Shown: positions 1 through 12,788, numbered from the stretch's first letter. The stretch: 64,000 bases of DNA from Hevea brasiliensis (GCF_030052815.1 NC_079494.1:37248467-37312466); one strand, 5' to 3'. Translations and numbers: made by a program. The notes: generated by a model not told the origin, from the letters alone.

Positions 1-1394
1 TGGGCATGGTTTCTTCAGAAAAAATGTGCCATTATAAGCCTAGTTTCATGTCCAATTAGCCAAACTTCAATTGGACTAACACAGCCCAAGTTATGGCAGT
101 GCAAAGGGACTGAATTTTCAGTCCCTATGCTGCTGTCCTAGGGCAGTTTATACCTTGACTTTGCCATACCATTTTTCAGTCCAAATGGTGTTCAACATAC
201 CTCAAATGGTCACTTATTGACCATTAGATTGTTCTTTAACAGTTTAATAAACCAAGTCACATTTTCATCTTTCCAAACCCTAATATCCAAATCAATTTAC
301 TCATAACCTTAATTAGCATACTTAGTTTAATGTCCATGTATATTAATACCTTAACCATTATTTCTAGCCACTCTAAATTTATTAAAACAATCAACCTCAT
401 ACTTTCATAGGGCTGCTGAAAATTGAAGGTACCATGACACATATAATTTACTTCAATTTCTTAAAATTTCTTAGCTCAAAATGATGTTCTAACTAAGATT
501 TAAAAGAAGGAGAATGAAAGTGTAGCACTAACCTTGAATGGGTAGAATTTCCAAAGCCCCAACTTCACTTTATTTCTTTTCCTTGGCTGCCAAAAGCTTT
601 GTCTAGGTGTGGGATTAATTTTTTATGAAGGGACTTATGGGTTTTAGAGTGAAATTAAGGAGGGAATTGAGCTTTGATTAGGTTGTCAATGGTGGTTTGG
701 GGTACCCTAGGGTTTCGGCTGGTAAGGGAATGAGGAGGGGCTGCGGAAATTTTTAGTTATTTAGTCTTCATTTAGTCTTTTTATTTGTTGGTCAAAGGAT
801 GGCTTAATTGTGATTGGTCCAAATTTCCTTAATGACATCACCATGATGCCATAATTAAGCTTTTTTCCTCATTTTCTTTCCTTTCCTCCACTACTCATTT
901 TCAATTTGATTTCTAGTAATGTTTATTCATATTTTATGTCATATTAATTATTTAATCAACTGGACAAGTCGGCCAAAATTCATCTCGGAAAGTGAAATGA
1001 CCAAAATGCCCTCCGTTTGGCTTAACGGGTCAAAATTGTCTGTACCGATAGAAAAATTTTTCTAGGTATTTTCTTGGCATTCTAATGCCATGGGAACCTC
1101 AATAACCCTTCTTTGGAGTCTCAAAAATTATTTTATAATTTTTCCCCCGGGTCTAGGGCTCCTCGTTGTGAAAATCGCAACTTCCCTCTGGTTACCCATC
1201 GCTAGGGCACCGGCTCGTTTAACTTGGTTGTATTTTATTTCTAAAATTTTTACTAAATTTTTCTTATTAATATTTGAGTTAATTATGGTTCCTGACTTTA
1301 GTTTAAATATTTTTCCGGACATTCTAGCTGTCCGGACCAACACCGGTCACCGGAACAGTAGGATGTACGGAGTGGTTATCGGGAGGGTGTTACA
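1..1394 (-). repeat. 3' LTR of gypsy A, truncated by window start
   Basis: It matches 7936-9327 of the right LTR almost base for base, with a more variable patch near 125-150. It ends in GGGTGTTACA at 1394 and the polypurine tract follows at once. The block 1329-1359 is the reverse complement of a conserved motif (ACTGTTCCGGTGACCGG) found near the sense 5' end of every LTR in the window. Open frames across 257-442 and 1090-1394 are chance frames in LTR sequence. Confidence 0.93.
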
Positions 1395-1407
1395 ACTCTT
1401 CCCCTCT
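1395..1407 (-). promoter_or_regulatory. Polypurine tract of gypsy A
   Basis: Read on the minus strand this is AGAGGGGAAGAGT and directly abuts the 3' LTR. It would prime plus-strand DNA synthesis. The identical tract borders the left LTR of D at 26145-26157. Confidence 0.85.
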
Positions 1408-2884
1408 AATTTAAATTTCGTCCTCGAAATTTACCTGATGCAAACAGTTGAGGGAACTGTTGCCTCATCGACTCTTCACTTTCCCAAGTTGCCTCCTCGG
1501 TATTGTGGTGCCTCCAAAGCACTTTCACCAATGGAATTTGCTTGTTTCTCAACTCTTTCACTTCCCGTGCCAAGATCCGTAGAGGTTCTTCTTCGTATGT
1601 CAAATCCGGCTGTATTTCAATTTCTTCTCTGGAGATGACATGTGAAGGATCTAAGCGGTATCTTCTGAGCATGGATACATGGAACACATTGTGGATCTTG
1701 TCCAGCTCTGGTGGTAAAGCTAGCCTATAGGCCACTGGACCCACACGTTCAATAACTTCATATGGGCCAATGAACCTAGGGCTTAACTTATCTTTCCTTC
1801 CAAACCTCAACACTTTCTTCCATGGTGACACCTTGAGGAACACTTTGTCGCCAACCCCATATTCTATTTCTTTTCTCTTCAGGTCGGCATAAGATTTCAT
1901 GCATGCGAGGCAACCTTTAAGTTGGCTTTGATTGATTTCACCTTCTCCTCAGCCTGTTTCACCAGGTCTGGCCCTACCAATTTGTTTTCGCCCAATTCAG
2001 TCCAGCACACTGGAGTTCTACATTTTCTCCCATACAGTGCTTCATACGGGGCCATTTGGATACTAGCTTGGTAGCTATTGTTGTATGCAAATTCTGCCAG
2101 TGGGAGGTATCTATCGACTTCCTCAAACTCAATGACACAACTCCTCAGCATATCCTCAAGGACCTGACAAGTATTTCACGTTATTGTTATCAGTTCAATT
2201 CAATATTTGTATCAATTTCATTGGTTTCAATTATTTACCTGGATTACTCTTTCATTGCCCATCCGTCTCGAGGATGGAAAGTCATCTTGAAATGGAGTTG
2301 TGTACCCAAGGATTCATGCAACTTCTTCCAAAATCTCGATGTAAACCTTGGGTCTCGATCGGATATGATGGAAAGTGGAATTCCATGCGATCTAACTATC
2401 TCACCGATATACAATTACGCTAACCTCTCTAGTGAGTAGTCACCCTAATCGGTAGAAAATGTCTTGACTTCGTCAATCTATCAACTATCACCCATGTTGC
2501 ATCATGTTTCTTAGGGTGAGAGGTAGCCCACTTACAAAATCCATGGTGACCGATCCCATTTCCATTCGGTATGCGTATAGGCTGTAGCAAACCTGATGGA
2601 ACTTGATGTTCTGCCTTGACTTGCTGACATGTCAAGCATTTAGTCACATAGTCAGCTATATCTCTCTTCATACCAGGCCACCAATACTGAAGCTTCAGGT
2701 CATGATACATCTTTGTACTTCCTGGGTGCATAGCATATACACTATTGTGTGCCTCTTTTAGAATACTAGCTTTCAATTCCCCATCATCTGGTACACACAG
2801 TCTTTCTTTGTAGTACAGACACCCATCAGCTTTCACCCCATAGTCAGTTGCTTTTCCCTCTGAGATCTTGCTCATAATAGCCAT
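1406..2884 (-). pseudogene. Gypsy A integrase with chromodomain-type tail, frameshifted
   Basis: Integrase, which inserts the cDNA into the genome. The zinc-binding N-terminus is visible near 2640-2780 (EAHNSVYAMHPG, then CLTCQQ). The core follows but is shifted between frames: codons for the first catalytic aspartate (ATG GAT TTT near 2540) lie out of frame with their surroundings. After a 75-bp intron-like gap (2164-2238) the frame resumes at LRSCVIEF. The C-terminal domain carries LSPRFIGPYEV and HNVFHVSMLRRY. The tail (EVKELRNK, LVKVLWRHH, EEATWESEE, PQLF) is typical of plant gypsy chromodomains, which steer insertion toward modified chromatin. A further break lies at about 1900. D gives the same protein in better condition. 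Confidence 0.85.
2164..2238 (-). other. Putative spliceosomal intron in gypsy A integrase (75 bp)
   Basis: On the minus strand the insert starts GTAAATAATTG and ends CTTGTCAG. It separates the coding stretch ending at the catalytic-glutamate region from the one starting VLEDMLRSC. It is A+T rich and contains ACTGATAAC as a possible branch site. The equivalent insert in D (26918-26991) has the same ends and position but different internal bases. Splicing is inferred. Confidence 0.7.
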
Positions 2885-2910
2885 TAACTTTTCATCTGCC
2901 TTTTGCCCAT

Positions 2911-3372
2911 CTAAATCTGCTGTAGCAGGTTTGGTCTCACTTGCAACTCAGCCAAAATAGCTCCATCTCGAACCAAAGATAGACGGGCATTCAATGATCT
3001 CAAAGCTGTCATGGATTTTCTGCTCAAAGCATCAGCAACTACATTTGCCTTCCCAGGATGGTAGTCGATTACACAATCATAATCCTTCAGGAACTCAATC
3101 CATCGCCTCTGTCTAAGGTTGAGCTCCTTCTGGGTTGGCAAATATTTCAGGCTCTTGTGGTCTGTGTAAATATAGCACTTTTCACCATACAAGTAGTGCC
3201 TCCATATCTTCAGTGCGAAGATAATTGCTGCAAGCTCTAGATCATGGGTAGGGTAATTCTGTTCATGTGGCCTTAGCTGCCTGGAAGCATAGGCGATCAC
3301 TTTCCCTTCTTGCATCAATACACACCCTAGCCCATTATGTGAAGCATCACTGTAGACCACAAAGTCCTTTCT
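2911..3372 (-). pseudogene. Gypsy A RNase H
   Basis: RNase H removes the RNA strand of the RNA:DNA hybrid during reverse transcription. The frame opens with [16 protein letters not shown], followed by [15 protein letters not shown] and ADALSRKS, which carry the D-E-D-D acidic residues. The stretch itself is open, but it is split from the reverse transcriptase by a frameshifted patch at 3360-3400, where A differs from the intact copy in D. It is part of a broken polyprotein, so it is called a pseudogene. Confidence 0.85.
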
Positions 3373-4260
3373 CGACCTTTGATGTGTGCTGCTGGTGCCT
3401 CTGTTAACATAGCCTTCAACTTCTCAAAACTGGTCTGACACTTGTCATTCCAGTCAAATTTGACATTCTTGTGTAACAACTTGGTCATTGGAGCAGCTAT
3501 TAAGGAAAATCCCTTCACAAATCTCCTGTAATACCCAGCTAGCCCCAAGAAGCTTCTGACCTCAGTTGTGTTTCTGGGAGGCTTCCATTCCATCACTGCT
3601 TCTATTTTCTTGGGATCCACCCTAATCCCATCAGCTGACACTATGTGTCCAAGGAATGCAATTTCATTCAGCCAAAAGTCACACTTGGACAACTTAGCAT
3701 CTGACTCCTTTTCTATCAGGGTTTGCAGAACAATCCTCAAATGCTCATCATGTTCTTCCCTAGTCTTGGAATACACTAAAATATCATCAATAAAGACCAC
3801 TACGAACCGATCTAAGTGTGGATGGAAGATACGGTTCATAAGGTCCATGAATGCCGCTGGTGCATTTGTTAAGCCAAAGGGCATCACCAGAAACTCATAA
3901 TGCCCATACCGGGTCCTGAATGCGCAGTCTTGGGCACATCTACATCCTTCACCCTCAGCTGATGATACCCTGATCTGAGATCAATCTTAGAAAATACTCC
4001 TGCTCCCTTCAACTGATCAAACAGATCATCAATTCTAGGCAACGGATACTTGTTCTTCACAGTCACTTTATTCAACTGCCGGTAATCAATACAAAGCCTC
4101 AAAGTCCCATCCTTCTTCTTTACAAACAGCACTGGAGCTCCCCATGGTGACACACTGGGGCGTATGAACCCCTTATCCAGCAACTCTTGCAACTGAGTTT
4201 TCAACTCCCTCAATTCAGTGGGTGCCATCCTATAAGGAGCAATGGAAATGGGTCTTTGTG
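3373..4260 (-). pseudogene. Gypsy A reverse transcriptase
   Basis: RNA-dependent DNA polymerase that copies the element RNA. Visible motifs in order: [47 protein letters not shown] (first catalytic Asp), [29 protein letters not shown] (the FIDD form of the YxDD box), then the connection region [16 protein letters not shown] and [12 protein letters not shown] frameshift at about 3890-3930 separates the fingers/palm start from the MPFGLTN half, and another at about 3390 leads into RNase H. All catalytic aspartates remain. Confidence 0.88.
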
Positions 4261-4294
4261 ACTGCGATGTCTCAATAGCAAATTCAACTTCCCT

Positions 4295-5365
4295 TTACGG
4301 TGGCAAACCGTGCAATTCTTCAGAAATACCTGCAGGAAGTCTCTTCGTGGGTATGTCACTCAGGTTTGGCTTAGCCTGCCTAGTATCCACCACATGTGCT
4401 AGGTAGGCTTCACAGCCTTTTCTCATCATTCTCCTTGCAACAGTGGCTGAGATGACATTGGACAAGAAATCTGTCCTTTCCCCCACAACTGTGATCTCAT
4501 TACCCTCTGAAGTTTTTAGAGAAATTCTCTTCAATTTGCAATCAACTATTGCCTGATGACGTGACAACCAGTCCATTCCCAAAATCACGTCAAACTCATG
4601 GAAAGGCAACTCAATCAAGTCTGCCAAGAATTCATACCCCTGAATCCTTAACGGGCAACCCTTGTATACTTTGTTCACTACCACACTGTGGCCCAATGGA
4701 TTAGTGACCAGAATGTCTTGGTCACTCTCCCCTACCAATATCCCCCTTTCTACGGGTAGGTTGATGCAAATGTAGGAATGAGTGGATCCTGGATCCACCA
4801 ATGCATGCACAGGTGTAGAGTAGAGGGAGAACGTACCCCTGATGACGTCCGGGGCATCTTGCTCCTCCTGAGCTCTCAGGGCATAATTTCTGGCAGGTGG
4901 TCTGTTATCTGGCCTCTCTGCTGGCTCAGATGCAGGCCTCTGAGATGGTCCCACAGCTTCAGATTTACCAGACCTTCTACCCCTTGGTGGTGCAGGAGCA
5001 GGTCTGTCTGCTTGTGTTGGAGCAGCTGTAGTAGTTCTGCGTGGACAGTTCTTCAGTTGATGTTCTGTCGACCCACATCTCAAACAGGCACCAGTTACTC
5101 TCCAACACTCCCCCTTGTGCCATTTAAGGCAGTGTGGACATGCAGAAGATGTTGGGGCTGGTCCCCTGAACCCCATCCTCGGAGGCGCCCCGATGGTGTG
5201 GGTGACCTCTCCTAGGGGTGAATCGTGGCTGGGCCCATGAGACCACGACCTGTGGCTGACCCGAACTCTGTGCAGGAGGACCCTTAAACTTCTTCCCAAA
5301 TCCAGGAGCGGAACTAGACTGACCTGGTCCCCTCTTCTGCTGTCTATCCCTTCTGGTCTGTTCAC
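4295..5365 (-). pseudogene. Gypsy A gag C-terminus (zinc knuckles) and protease
   Basis: One open stretch of 356 codons. The N-terminal part is gag: [12 protein letters not shown] followed by the knuckle [14 protein letters not shown] (C-X2-C-X4-H-X4-C), which binds element RNA. The protease domain starts near 4850 with IRGTFSLY and has active-site DPGSTHS at about 4780-4794 where D-S/T-G is usual, then [13 protein letters not shown] at about 4560-4600. The protease cleaves the polyprotein. The frame is lost near 4295-4320, before the reverse transcriptase. Upstream it is cut off from the rest of gag by a stop at about 5378, where D has a glutamate codon. Confidence 0.85.
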
Positions 5366-5378
5366 TAATTCTTACTTT

Positions 5379-6086
5379 TTACACCTTTATTGCAGCTTTC
5401 ACTAACTTGGTAAATTCTGTGATTCCCAAGGCAGTGAGCTGGATCTTGATGTTGTCATTTAGTCCCTCTTCAAATCTCTTGCATCTTTCAGCTTCATTTG
5501 GGACTATCTCCCTTCCATAGCGGCTTAATCGGACGAATTCTTTCTCATACTCAGCCACTGACAATTGTCTCTGCCTCAGGTTAATAAATTCTCTTCTTCT
5601 CTCTTCCAGGTATACAGTACCCACATATTTCTTCTTGAACTCAAAGAGAAAGAAGTCCCAAGTTACAGCTTCTGGCTGCACTTCACTGGACACGGTGTCC
5701 CACCATTCATATGCATCATCTTGCAGTAAAGAGATGGCGACTTCGTGTTTTGCTCGAGTGCAGTGGAGTTGTTTTAGTACTATGCCTGCCTGCTCAACCA
5801 ATTCTACCGCAATGCAGAGTCATCTTCTCTCTTGCCATAGAAGTCCACTCCAAACTTCCTTAGCCTTTCAGTGTGATTTACTGTGGAGCTGGTGGTGGTG
5901 GTGGTGGTGGCATTACCCGGCCATTTGTCTAAAGAAGTCGGCCATTTGTTGGAACATGGCTCGTGGAGGTGGCGAGCTCGCTTGAGCTGGCGAAGCAGAT
6001 TCTCCTCTACCCCCAGTCTCAGCTGCTGCAGGTGGAGCATGACTCTCCACTTCCTCCTCAATGGCTCTCTGAGATGAAGGATCCAT
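5379..6086 (-). pseudogene. Gypsy A gag, N-terminal and capsid part
   Basis: Gag forms the particle that packages element RNA. The start at 6086 (ATG GAT CCT) is chosen because the same start opens gag of D at 30851. The N-terminal part reads MFQQMADFFRQMAG, then loses one G relative to D at about 5918, which shifts the frame before a run of CCA/CAC codons. The capsid part continues as LKQLHCT, SLLQDDAYEWWDTV, REFINLRQRQLSVAEYEKEFVRLSRYG and ends at a nonsense codon near 5378. The repetitive GGTGGTGGT stretch at 5888-5910 (plus strand) is the source of chance frames on the other strand. Confidence 0.83.
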
Positions 6087-6196
6087 ATCCTATTCAAAAT
6101 AAGAAAGATAAACAGATCTGCGTTAGTGTCACCTCGACTCTTACAAATGCAATGCATGGTATGGACTCAATCTAGGCCCAGAAACGCCTAAACCAT

Positions 6197-6208
6197 GCTC
6201 TGATACCA
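6197..6208 (-). promoter_or_regulatory. Primer-binding site of gypsy A (initiator-Met tRNA)
   Basis: On the minus strand it reads TGGTATCAGAGC, five bases inside the 5' LTR end. This is the complement of the 3' end of plant initiator methionine tRNA and primes minus-strand DNA synthesis. Confidence 0.9.
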
Positions 6209-6829
6209 CTAAATGTGACAGCCCTTACCCGTGTACAGTATGCCCGAGTAAGTAATGCCACATGGTGTACCGGCACACTCTAATATTCCTCAATTTATTT
6301 ATATCATGCTTTTGCATATAATTTATGAAATACAATTTATTTAAGCCATTTATCAAAAGTATTATTCATTTAAGGTTCCGAAAATTTTAAAGAAAATCCG
6401 GCGGAGTACCGGCTAAAAATGGAGAAAACCGTTCTTCGAAACCTGTTAAAAATACTTCCAATATTTTTATTCCATCATCTCAAACTCCAATATCCAAAAT
6501 CTCAACAATATTTCTCAATTTCAATTCTCAATAATCTTTTCATTTCTCAAACATCCATTTCTCATATACAAGCGATAAACACATGCTCAAATTTTGCATT
6601 CATAGTCATAACTTTCATTATTTACATGAACATCAAAATATATTACATGAGTTCAAATACATATGAGAAAGTAAAAATTTACTACAAAATATCAAAATGA
6701 CAAAATGACACCTAGTGCCCTACCAATGCACTGCAGGTAGTGAGGTGACACGGACACTGTGCAGATCTACAGGATGAACTCACCTAGTCTGTGGTCTACT
6801 GGGCTCACGATCGGGATCTCCAGTACCTA

Positions 6830-6867
6830 CGCGTGGCAAAAGCAACGCGCTAAGCAATAATGCTTAG
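6830..6867 (-). other. Tandem hairpin pair in LTR of A
   Basis: In sense (minus) the first stem is CTAAGCA/TGCTTAG with a 4-base loop (6850-6867). The second is CGCGT-T-GC/GC-C-ACGCG with a TTTT loop (6830-6849). The pair recurs at the same place in D (23803-23840, 31574-31611) and G (44321-44358). Function is unknown. Confidence 0.75.
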
Positions 6868-7838
6868 TGGTGCAATAATATAATAAAAGAAAATAGCAAG
6901 AAAACGAATATATAGTGAATGTGTATGATTCATTTGTTTAGTATGGTTATATATACATTAATTCAGTAACTTTGTTCACTTTCATTCATTTGGTTGCCCA
7001 AGTAACCTACACTAGACGACTGGACTGGATAACGGGTAAACTGGCACTGGGTACCTAGTACCTCGGGCCATCACACCATCGGTCACATATGCATCTCCCG
7101 GTGTAATGTAGCGACTAACAAGTCGTAATTAATATCGTGCACAAGGCCAAGTCTCAATACAAAGTCGAATGGCTAAAAGCCATAAAATCACGGAATGGCA
7201 TATTGCCATGTGCGATCGCTAATCGAACCCTATTGGCATGCCAAACTATCCAAACCAATCTTGTTAGATATACTAGGGCATTTGAAACTTTTAAATTCTT
7301 CAATCTTTGAATTTCAAGTTTTGGTGTTACTATTCACCTCTATGGTCAACTAAAATGTTGACTTTTTGATAGCAAATATGTACATTGACTTTGGCACTCC
7401 CAATATACCACATTTAGTGTTTAAAACTTGTTGGCATTAAGTGTTAATACCATTTCAAAGTGTAACTCAATACAAGCAGAATTTTCAGTTTTTGTGAGTC
7501 AACTTCACTGTTCCATTGGACACTGTTACTGTGGGAATTTGAAAAAATGTAAAACATGAAAGTTGTTTCTTATTTTGTCTAGTTGAATTTCCTTTTTTGA
7601 ATCACTCCATTTGGAGTTTTTTAGCTCCAGATATGGCCCAAAAACCCAGGCTGACCGGATTTGCATTCTGCAGAAAATACCATATCTACAGTAGCATGAA
7701 CAGTGACTGCCATAGCCATTTGGGTTAGGTTCTGGCCATAATTTGGGGTAGGTTCCTTCATGAAAGTTGTTTTTCTATGTCTTAACTTGTTGCTGTAAAA
7801 ATTTCAGGTCAATTGACCAAATCTACAGTGAGTTATGG

Positions 7839-7865
7839 CCAAATGAACAGTTACTGTTCATTTGG
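7839..7865. repeat. Perfect 27-bp palindrome in LTR of A
   Basis: Arms CCAAATGAACAGT and ACTGTTCATTTGG flank one central T. The same palindrome is found in D (24821-24847), G (45326-45352), E (19150-19182) and K (61939-61971), although E and K belong to the other LTR family. Confidence 0.85.
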
Positions 7866-9327
7866 TCAATTCTGCAGAACCAGCTGCAGGGTATCCGGAT
7901 TGGGGCCAAGTTTTGGTCCTCTTGCTTTGGTCTTTTGGGCATGGTTTCTTCAGCAAAAATGTGCCATTATAAGCCTAGTTTCATGTCCAATTGGCCAAAC
8001 TTCAATTGGACTAACACAGCCCAAGTTATGGCAGTGCAGAGGGACTGAATTTTCAGTCCCTATCTTTCTTGTCTAGGGCGCTTTATACCTTGACTTTGCC
8101 ATACCATTTTTCAGTCCAAATTGTGTTCAACATACCTCAAATGGTCACTTATTGACCATTAGATTGTTCTTTAACAGTTTAATAAACCAAGTCACATTTT
8201 CACCTTTCCAAACCCTAATATCCAAATCAATTTACTCATAACCTTAATTAGCATACTTAGTTTAATGTCCATGTATATTAATACCTTAACCATTATTTCT
8301 AGCCACTCTAAATTTATTAAAACAATCAACCTCATACTTTCATAGGGCTGCTGAAAATTGAAGGTACCATGAAACATATAATTTACTTCAATTTCTTAAA
8401 ATTTCTTAGCTCAAAATGATGTTCTAACTAAGATTTAAAAGAAGGAGAATGAAAGTGTAGCACTGACCTTGAATGGGTAGAATTTCCAAAGCCCCAACTT
8501 CACTTTCTTTCTTTTCCTTGGCTGCCAAAAGCTTTGTCTAGGTGTGGGATTAATTTTTGATGAAGGGACTTATGGGTTTTAGAGTGAAATTAAGGAGGGA
8601 ATTGAGCTTTGATTAGGTTGTCAATGGTGGTTTGGGGTACCCTAGGGTTTCGGCTGGTAAGGGAATGAGGAGGGGCTGCTGAAATTTTTAGTTATTTAGT
8701 CTTCATTTAGTCTTTTTATTTGTTGGTCAAAGGATGGCTTAATTGTGATTGGTCCAAATTTCCTTAATGACATCACCATGATGCCATAATTAAGCTTTTT
8801 TCCTCATTTTCTTTCCTTTCCTCCACTACTCATTTTCAATTTGATTTCTAGTAATGTTTATTCATATTTTATGTCATATTAATTATTTAATCAACTGGAC
8901 AAGTCGGCCAAAATTCACCTCGGAAAGTGAAATGACCAAAATGCCCTCCGTTTGGCTTAACGGGTCAAAATTGTCTGTACCGATAGAAAAATTTTTCTAG
9001 GTATTTTCTTGGCATTCTAATGCCATGGGAACCTCAATAACCCTTCTCTGGAGTCCCAAAAATTATTTTATAATTTTTCCCCCTGGTCTAGGGCTCCTCG
9101 TTGCGAAAACCGCAACTTCCCTCTGGTTACCCATCGCTAGAACCTACTCGTTTAACTTGGTTGTATTTTATTTCTAAAATTTTTACTAAATTTTTCTTAT
9201 TAATATTTGAGTTAATTATGGTTCCTGACTTTAGTTTAAATATTTTTTCGGACATTCTAGCTGTCCGGACCGACACCGGTCACCGGAACAGTAGGATGTA
9301 CGGAGTGGTTATCGGGAAGGTGTTACA

Positions 9328-12300
9328 AAAACTTTTTAATCGAAGTTAAATCACATATTAGGTCTGAAATAGCCACAAATTTTATAAAAATTTTGGCAGA
9401 GTGCCGTCTGTATTTTGTGAAAATAGTTCTTTAAAAACCTGTAAAAAAAACACTTCCAATATATTTGTTTCAATCCCCAACTCCAATAATAGCTCAACTC
9501 AAATTAATTTTCACAACACAAGTCAAACTCAAATTCAGCAATTCAAAAAATAAAGTGCAAAATAACTGAGTATTTCAAAAGCCAAAATAAGAGAATTGTA
9601 ATACAATATTTTGACAGACCAAAATAATTTACAACTTTATTTTACAACTGCTCAAGACCAAGTACAATATATACATACAGTTCACATACATTACAATAAT
9701 ATTTACAAGGAAGTGGTACACTCAATATACCCGGCAAAATCTCAAAGCGAAGTCACAAGCAGCCTACTCTGCTGCTTTATTTGCATGTCTACCTGCAACA
9801 GTAATGAAAAAGCTATCGCTGAGTAAAATTTACTCAGTGGTGCACAATAAAAATTTAAAATGCGGTATATAAAACATTTATTGACAATTCACAATTCAAA
9901 TTATTCACAATTTCATGTCACAATTTTCAAAGCTCATATAATACAATTTTGATCAAATAATTTAATAAACACTGTGTTGTCAATCAAAAACACAACTTAG
10001 GTCATGACACAAAATTTTCCAAACAGCACGACAAGGCATACTCACCCCACTAATCAAAATCAATGAGGGAGGTGGCTAGCTAGATAATGAGCACTCATCC
10101 AAACTCACCTCACACTGGCAAGCCAGACAGGGAGAAATATAGTCAAACTCACCCCATAAATGGAGGAGAAACATAGTGATATTGCCATGCCAAGTGTGAA
10201 TCAAAAATAATTTCAAATCACAATATTTAAATATTTCATACAAATCGCAAATCACATTTTATCTGAAAATTTCTATTTACAACATAGGCAACACATAAAT
10301 TTTCAAATAAAATTCCCAAGGCCAAAACAATCAAAAAATTATTCATAACTCTTATTCAATTAGCTTTTTAGTAAAAACAATGAATTTAAAATGTTGTGCA
10401 CAAACACAATTTAAAACTATAATGTTCAAATGTAATTCAGGCAACAATCAAACAAACCTCATTTTAAATCTCCATTTCTAAAATAAGCAATAAACTTTTC
10501 TCAAATAAATTTTCTAAAGCCATAAATTCACAACTCATTTCTCCAAATAAATTTTCTAGTAAAAGCAGTTAATATAAAAAGTATTGTGTACAGACCTCGG
10601 ATGAGTCGCATCTTGGTATATGTTACTAATATGTCACATTTTATAGTCTTCAATTGTTGGTATATGTTACCAATTTCATTTTAAAGTTTATTGCATTTTA
10701 TTGCAATTTTTCAGATTTGGTGCACTACTTTGACCTAGCTAATTGACTTATTTTCCTTTGTTTCTAGGTCCTGGTCAAAAGAGCAATATTGTAGGTTTAT
10801 GTCTTAGTGACATTTTGGCACTAATTTCATGTCATTTGGAGTTTTCTGGACCAAGTTATGGTCATTTGGCTAATGCTGGGCAGGTTGCTTTCTTATTGCA
10901 AATTTTAGGTTAATTTTAGGTCAAGGTAATTCTGGCAGATTTTGTGACTGAACTTATGCAAGTAAATTGACTTGGTAAGTGGAATTTTTGGGTTCTGTGA
11001 TCTTCACAAAAGATGTAGCCCTATGTCTAAGCTTTCTAACAGTATAAATTTCAAGTCATTTGGACCTATTTTGAGTGAGTTATGGCCAAAAGATTGACTA
11101 CTATTTATATGGTCAATTTTTGGGTTTATAATGTTGTGATTCCAGATTAGGTCAATTTTACGAGCAGTTTCCGGACAAAATTTTAGCAATATTTCTAAAT
11201 AAAAGTTGGCCTATTTTATATCTAGTTTTGCCTTCAATTGGCCTTATACCAATTAGGTTCATACAATTAAGGTTATAAGCTTAATTACATACTGCCCTTA
11301 AACACATTGCTCAAACATCTATCAATTGCACATTCACTCTTGCTATAAGTCCACTTCTTTACCCAATTCTGAATTGGTACCAACTCATAACCACTCAACA
11401 CATCACATTTTGGTCAACTTGGGCATAATATAACAATTTACAATACACCAATTATAACTCAGAATTACAAGTTCAATTTCAACAAGATATACACATGAAT
11501 ATACCTCATTAACATATCTAAGTCCCAACAATAATTACATATACATTCTGCCATCCTTGGTACCATAATTTACCAAACAATTACATGAATTTAAACACTC
11601 TACCATGCATCACAAGGCTGCCGAATTGATCAATTCACAAAGCCCTCACAATTTCTTCCAAAAACCCCAAAATTTCAATTGTTCAAATACACAATTCAAA
11701 CACCTACATGCTAATTACACTCTTGTACATTTAAACACTCTAATCAACCCTTTAATTCACTATTTACATGACAAATTACATCATACTCCCATGGACATGA
11801 AGCTGCCAAAATTGGGATAGCACCATAACTCATCAAATCCCACAATTTCTTCCATAATCTAACTCACCACAACCTCTACTACAATTTTAATGAAACAAGA
11901 ATTGAAAACAAGCACTTACCTATTTTTGAAACTTGTTAAATCTTCTTTAAATCCTTCCCTTTTTATTCCCAATACCTTTCTCAAGTTGAGTAGGCAAAGA
12001 TTAATGAAGAAATTTGGGTGGAAATTGGCTTGATGATGAGTGCATGAAGCTTCCTTCCATGGCCGACTATGGAGTTTTCATGGAGAAGAAAAATCAATTT
12101 GGCAAAGTGAAATGAAGGAGATGAAGATAATGAAAATATGGTTGTCTACTTTGTCTCATATGCTTATATTTGTCCCACTAAGGTCCACTAACATTAGTTT
12201 AATGATATTATAATTAAAGTTTTTAATTATCTCAAATTCTACCCCTTAATTTCTCTTAATTGTTCTACCCATGTAATTTTATTTTTTATGAAATTTTCAA

Positions 12301-12788
12301 ATTTTAATACTACTTTATTTTCATAGACATTTAGGTCAAAAGTCAACTCAAGGTGTTAATTGACTCTTCGGGTTGTATTTCAAATTTTTCGGTAACACCG
12401 ATTAATTTTTTGACCCGCCGATTTCTTTAATTTTTTATTTTTATTTACACTGACTTACTAAATTTTCATTGACATTTTCTAAGTCAATTATACCTTGATA
12501 GATGTTTATTTAAATCCCAAAAATATTTTCCAGGGTTCTCCGCGGTCCAGGATACTCAACAGTCTCTGCCGAAACTTCCCGGTGCGGTCACCCATCACTA
12601 CAGTTTTTGGCTCGTTTAACCTAATTACATTTTATTACTCTTATTTTTCCTTTATTTTTCTTGTATTGTATTTCATCATTTTATGTCTCATCACTAACAT
12701 TTAATTACAATTCCCAACATTCTAACTGTCCGAACAGACACTGGTCACCGGAACAGTTGAATGCACCACTGAATATAGGGGTGCTACA
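9328..12788 (-). repeat. 3' LTR of gypsy B (family 1), split by A
   Basis: It aligns with 39249-41607 and ends GGGTGCTACA at 12788, where one base of the usual TGTTACA has changed. It keeps 1126 bp (10825-11950) that the right LTR has lost. The part left of 9328, including the sense 3' terminus, lies beyond element A. Frames at 9611-9826, 11004-11189, 11605-11820 and 12495-12704 have no recognisable content. Confidence 0.9.
9758..9837 (-). other. Three-hairpin module in left LTR of B
   Basis: In sense order: hairpin 1 CTGAGTA/TACTCAG (9819-9837), hairpin 2 GCGATAG/CTGTTGC with G-U wobbles (about 9796-9819), and hairpin 3 AGCAGC/GCTGCT with a 7-base loop (9758-9776). Order and spacing match E, H, I, J and K. 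Confidence 0.75.

Larger units (their letters stand above)
1..9327 (-). mobile_element. Ty3/gypsy chromovirus A, near-complete, left end cut
   Basis: Minus-strand LTR retrotransposon. Left to right it shows a partial 3' LTR, polypurine tract, chromodomain, integrase, RNase H, reverse transcriptase, protease, gag, primer-binding site and complete 5' LTR. The order PR-RT-RH-IN is that of Ty3/gypsy. The element sits in the left LTR of B: the bases after it at 9328 (AAAACTTTTTAATCG) match an uninterrupted copy in the right LTR of B at 39249. AAAAC (9328-9332) is the likely target duplication, but its partner lies outside the window. The coding part has many frameshifts, so A is not autonomous. 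Chromovirus placement rests on the integrase tail; the lineage within chromoviruses is inference. Confidence 0.93.
6214..9327 (-). repeat. 5' LTR of gypsy A (family 2, 3114 bp)
   Basis: It begins TGTGACAGCCC and ends GGTGTTACA on the plus strand, so in sense it runs TGTAACA to TGTCACA. It carries the family hairpin pair at 6830-6867, the palindrome at 7839-7865, and degenerate internal repeats around the phrase AGTTATGGCC. The LTR would contain promoter and polyadenylation signals; I could not place a TATA box with confidence. Open frames at 6419-6700, 7767-8076 and 8192-8377 are chance frames. Confidence 0.92.

Noticed and set aside
1090..1638. Possible 182-codon gene on the plus strand
   Set aside because: It runs from LTR sequence into the antisense of the A integrase tail; no domain and wrong strand. 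Similar frames recur at 25915-26388 for the same reason.
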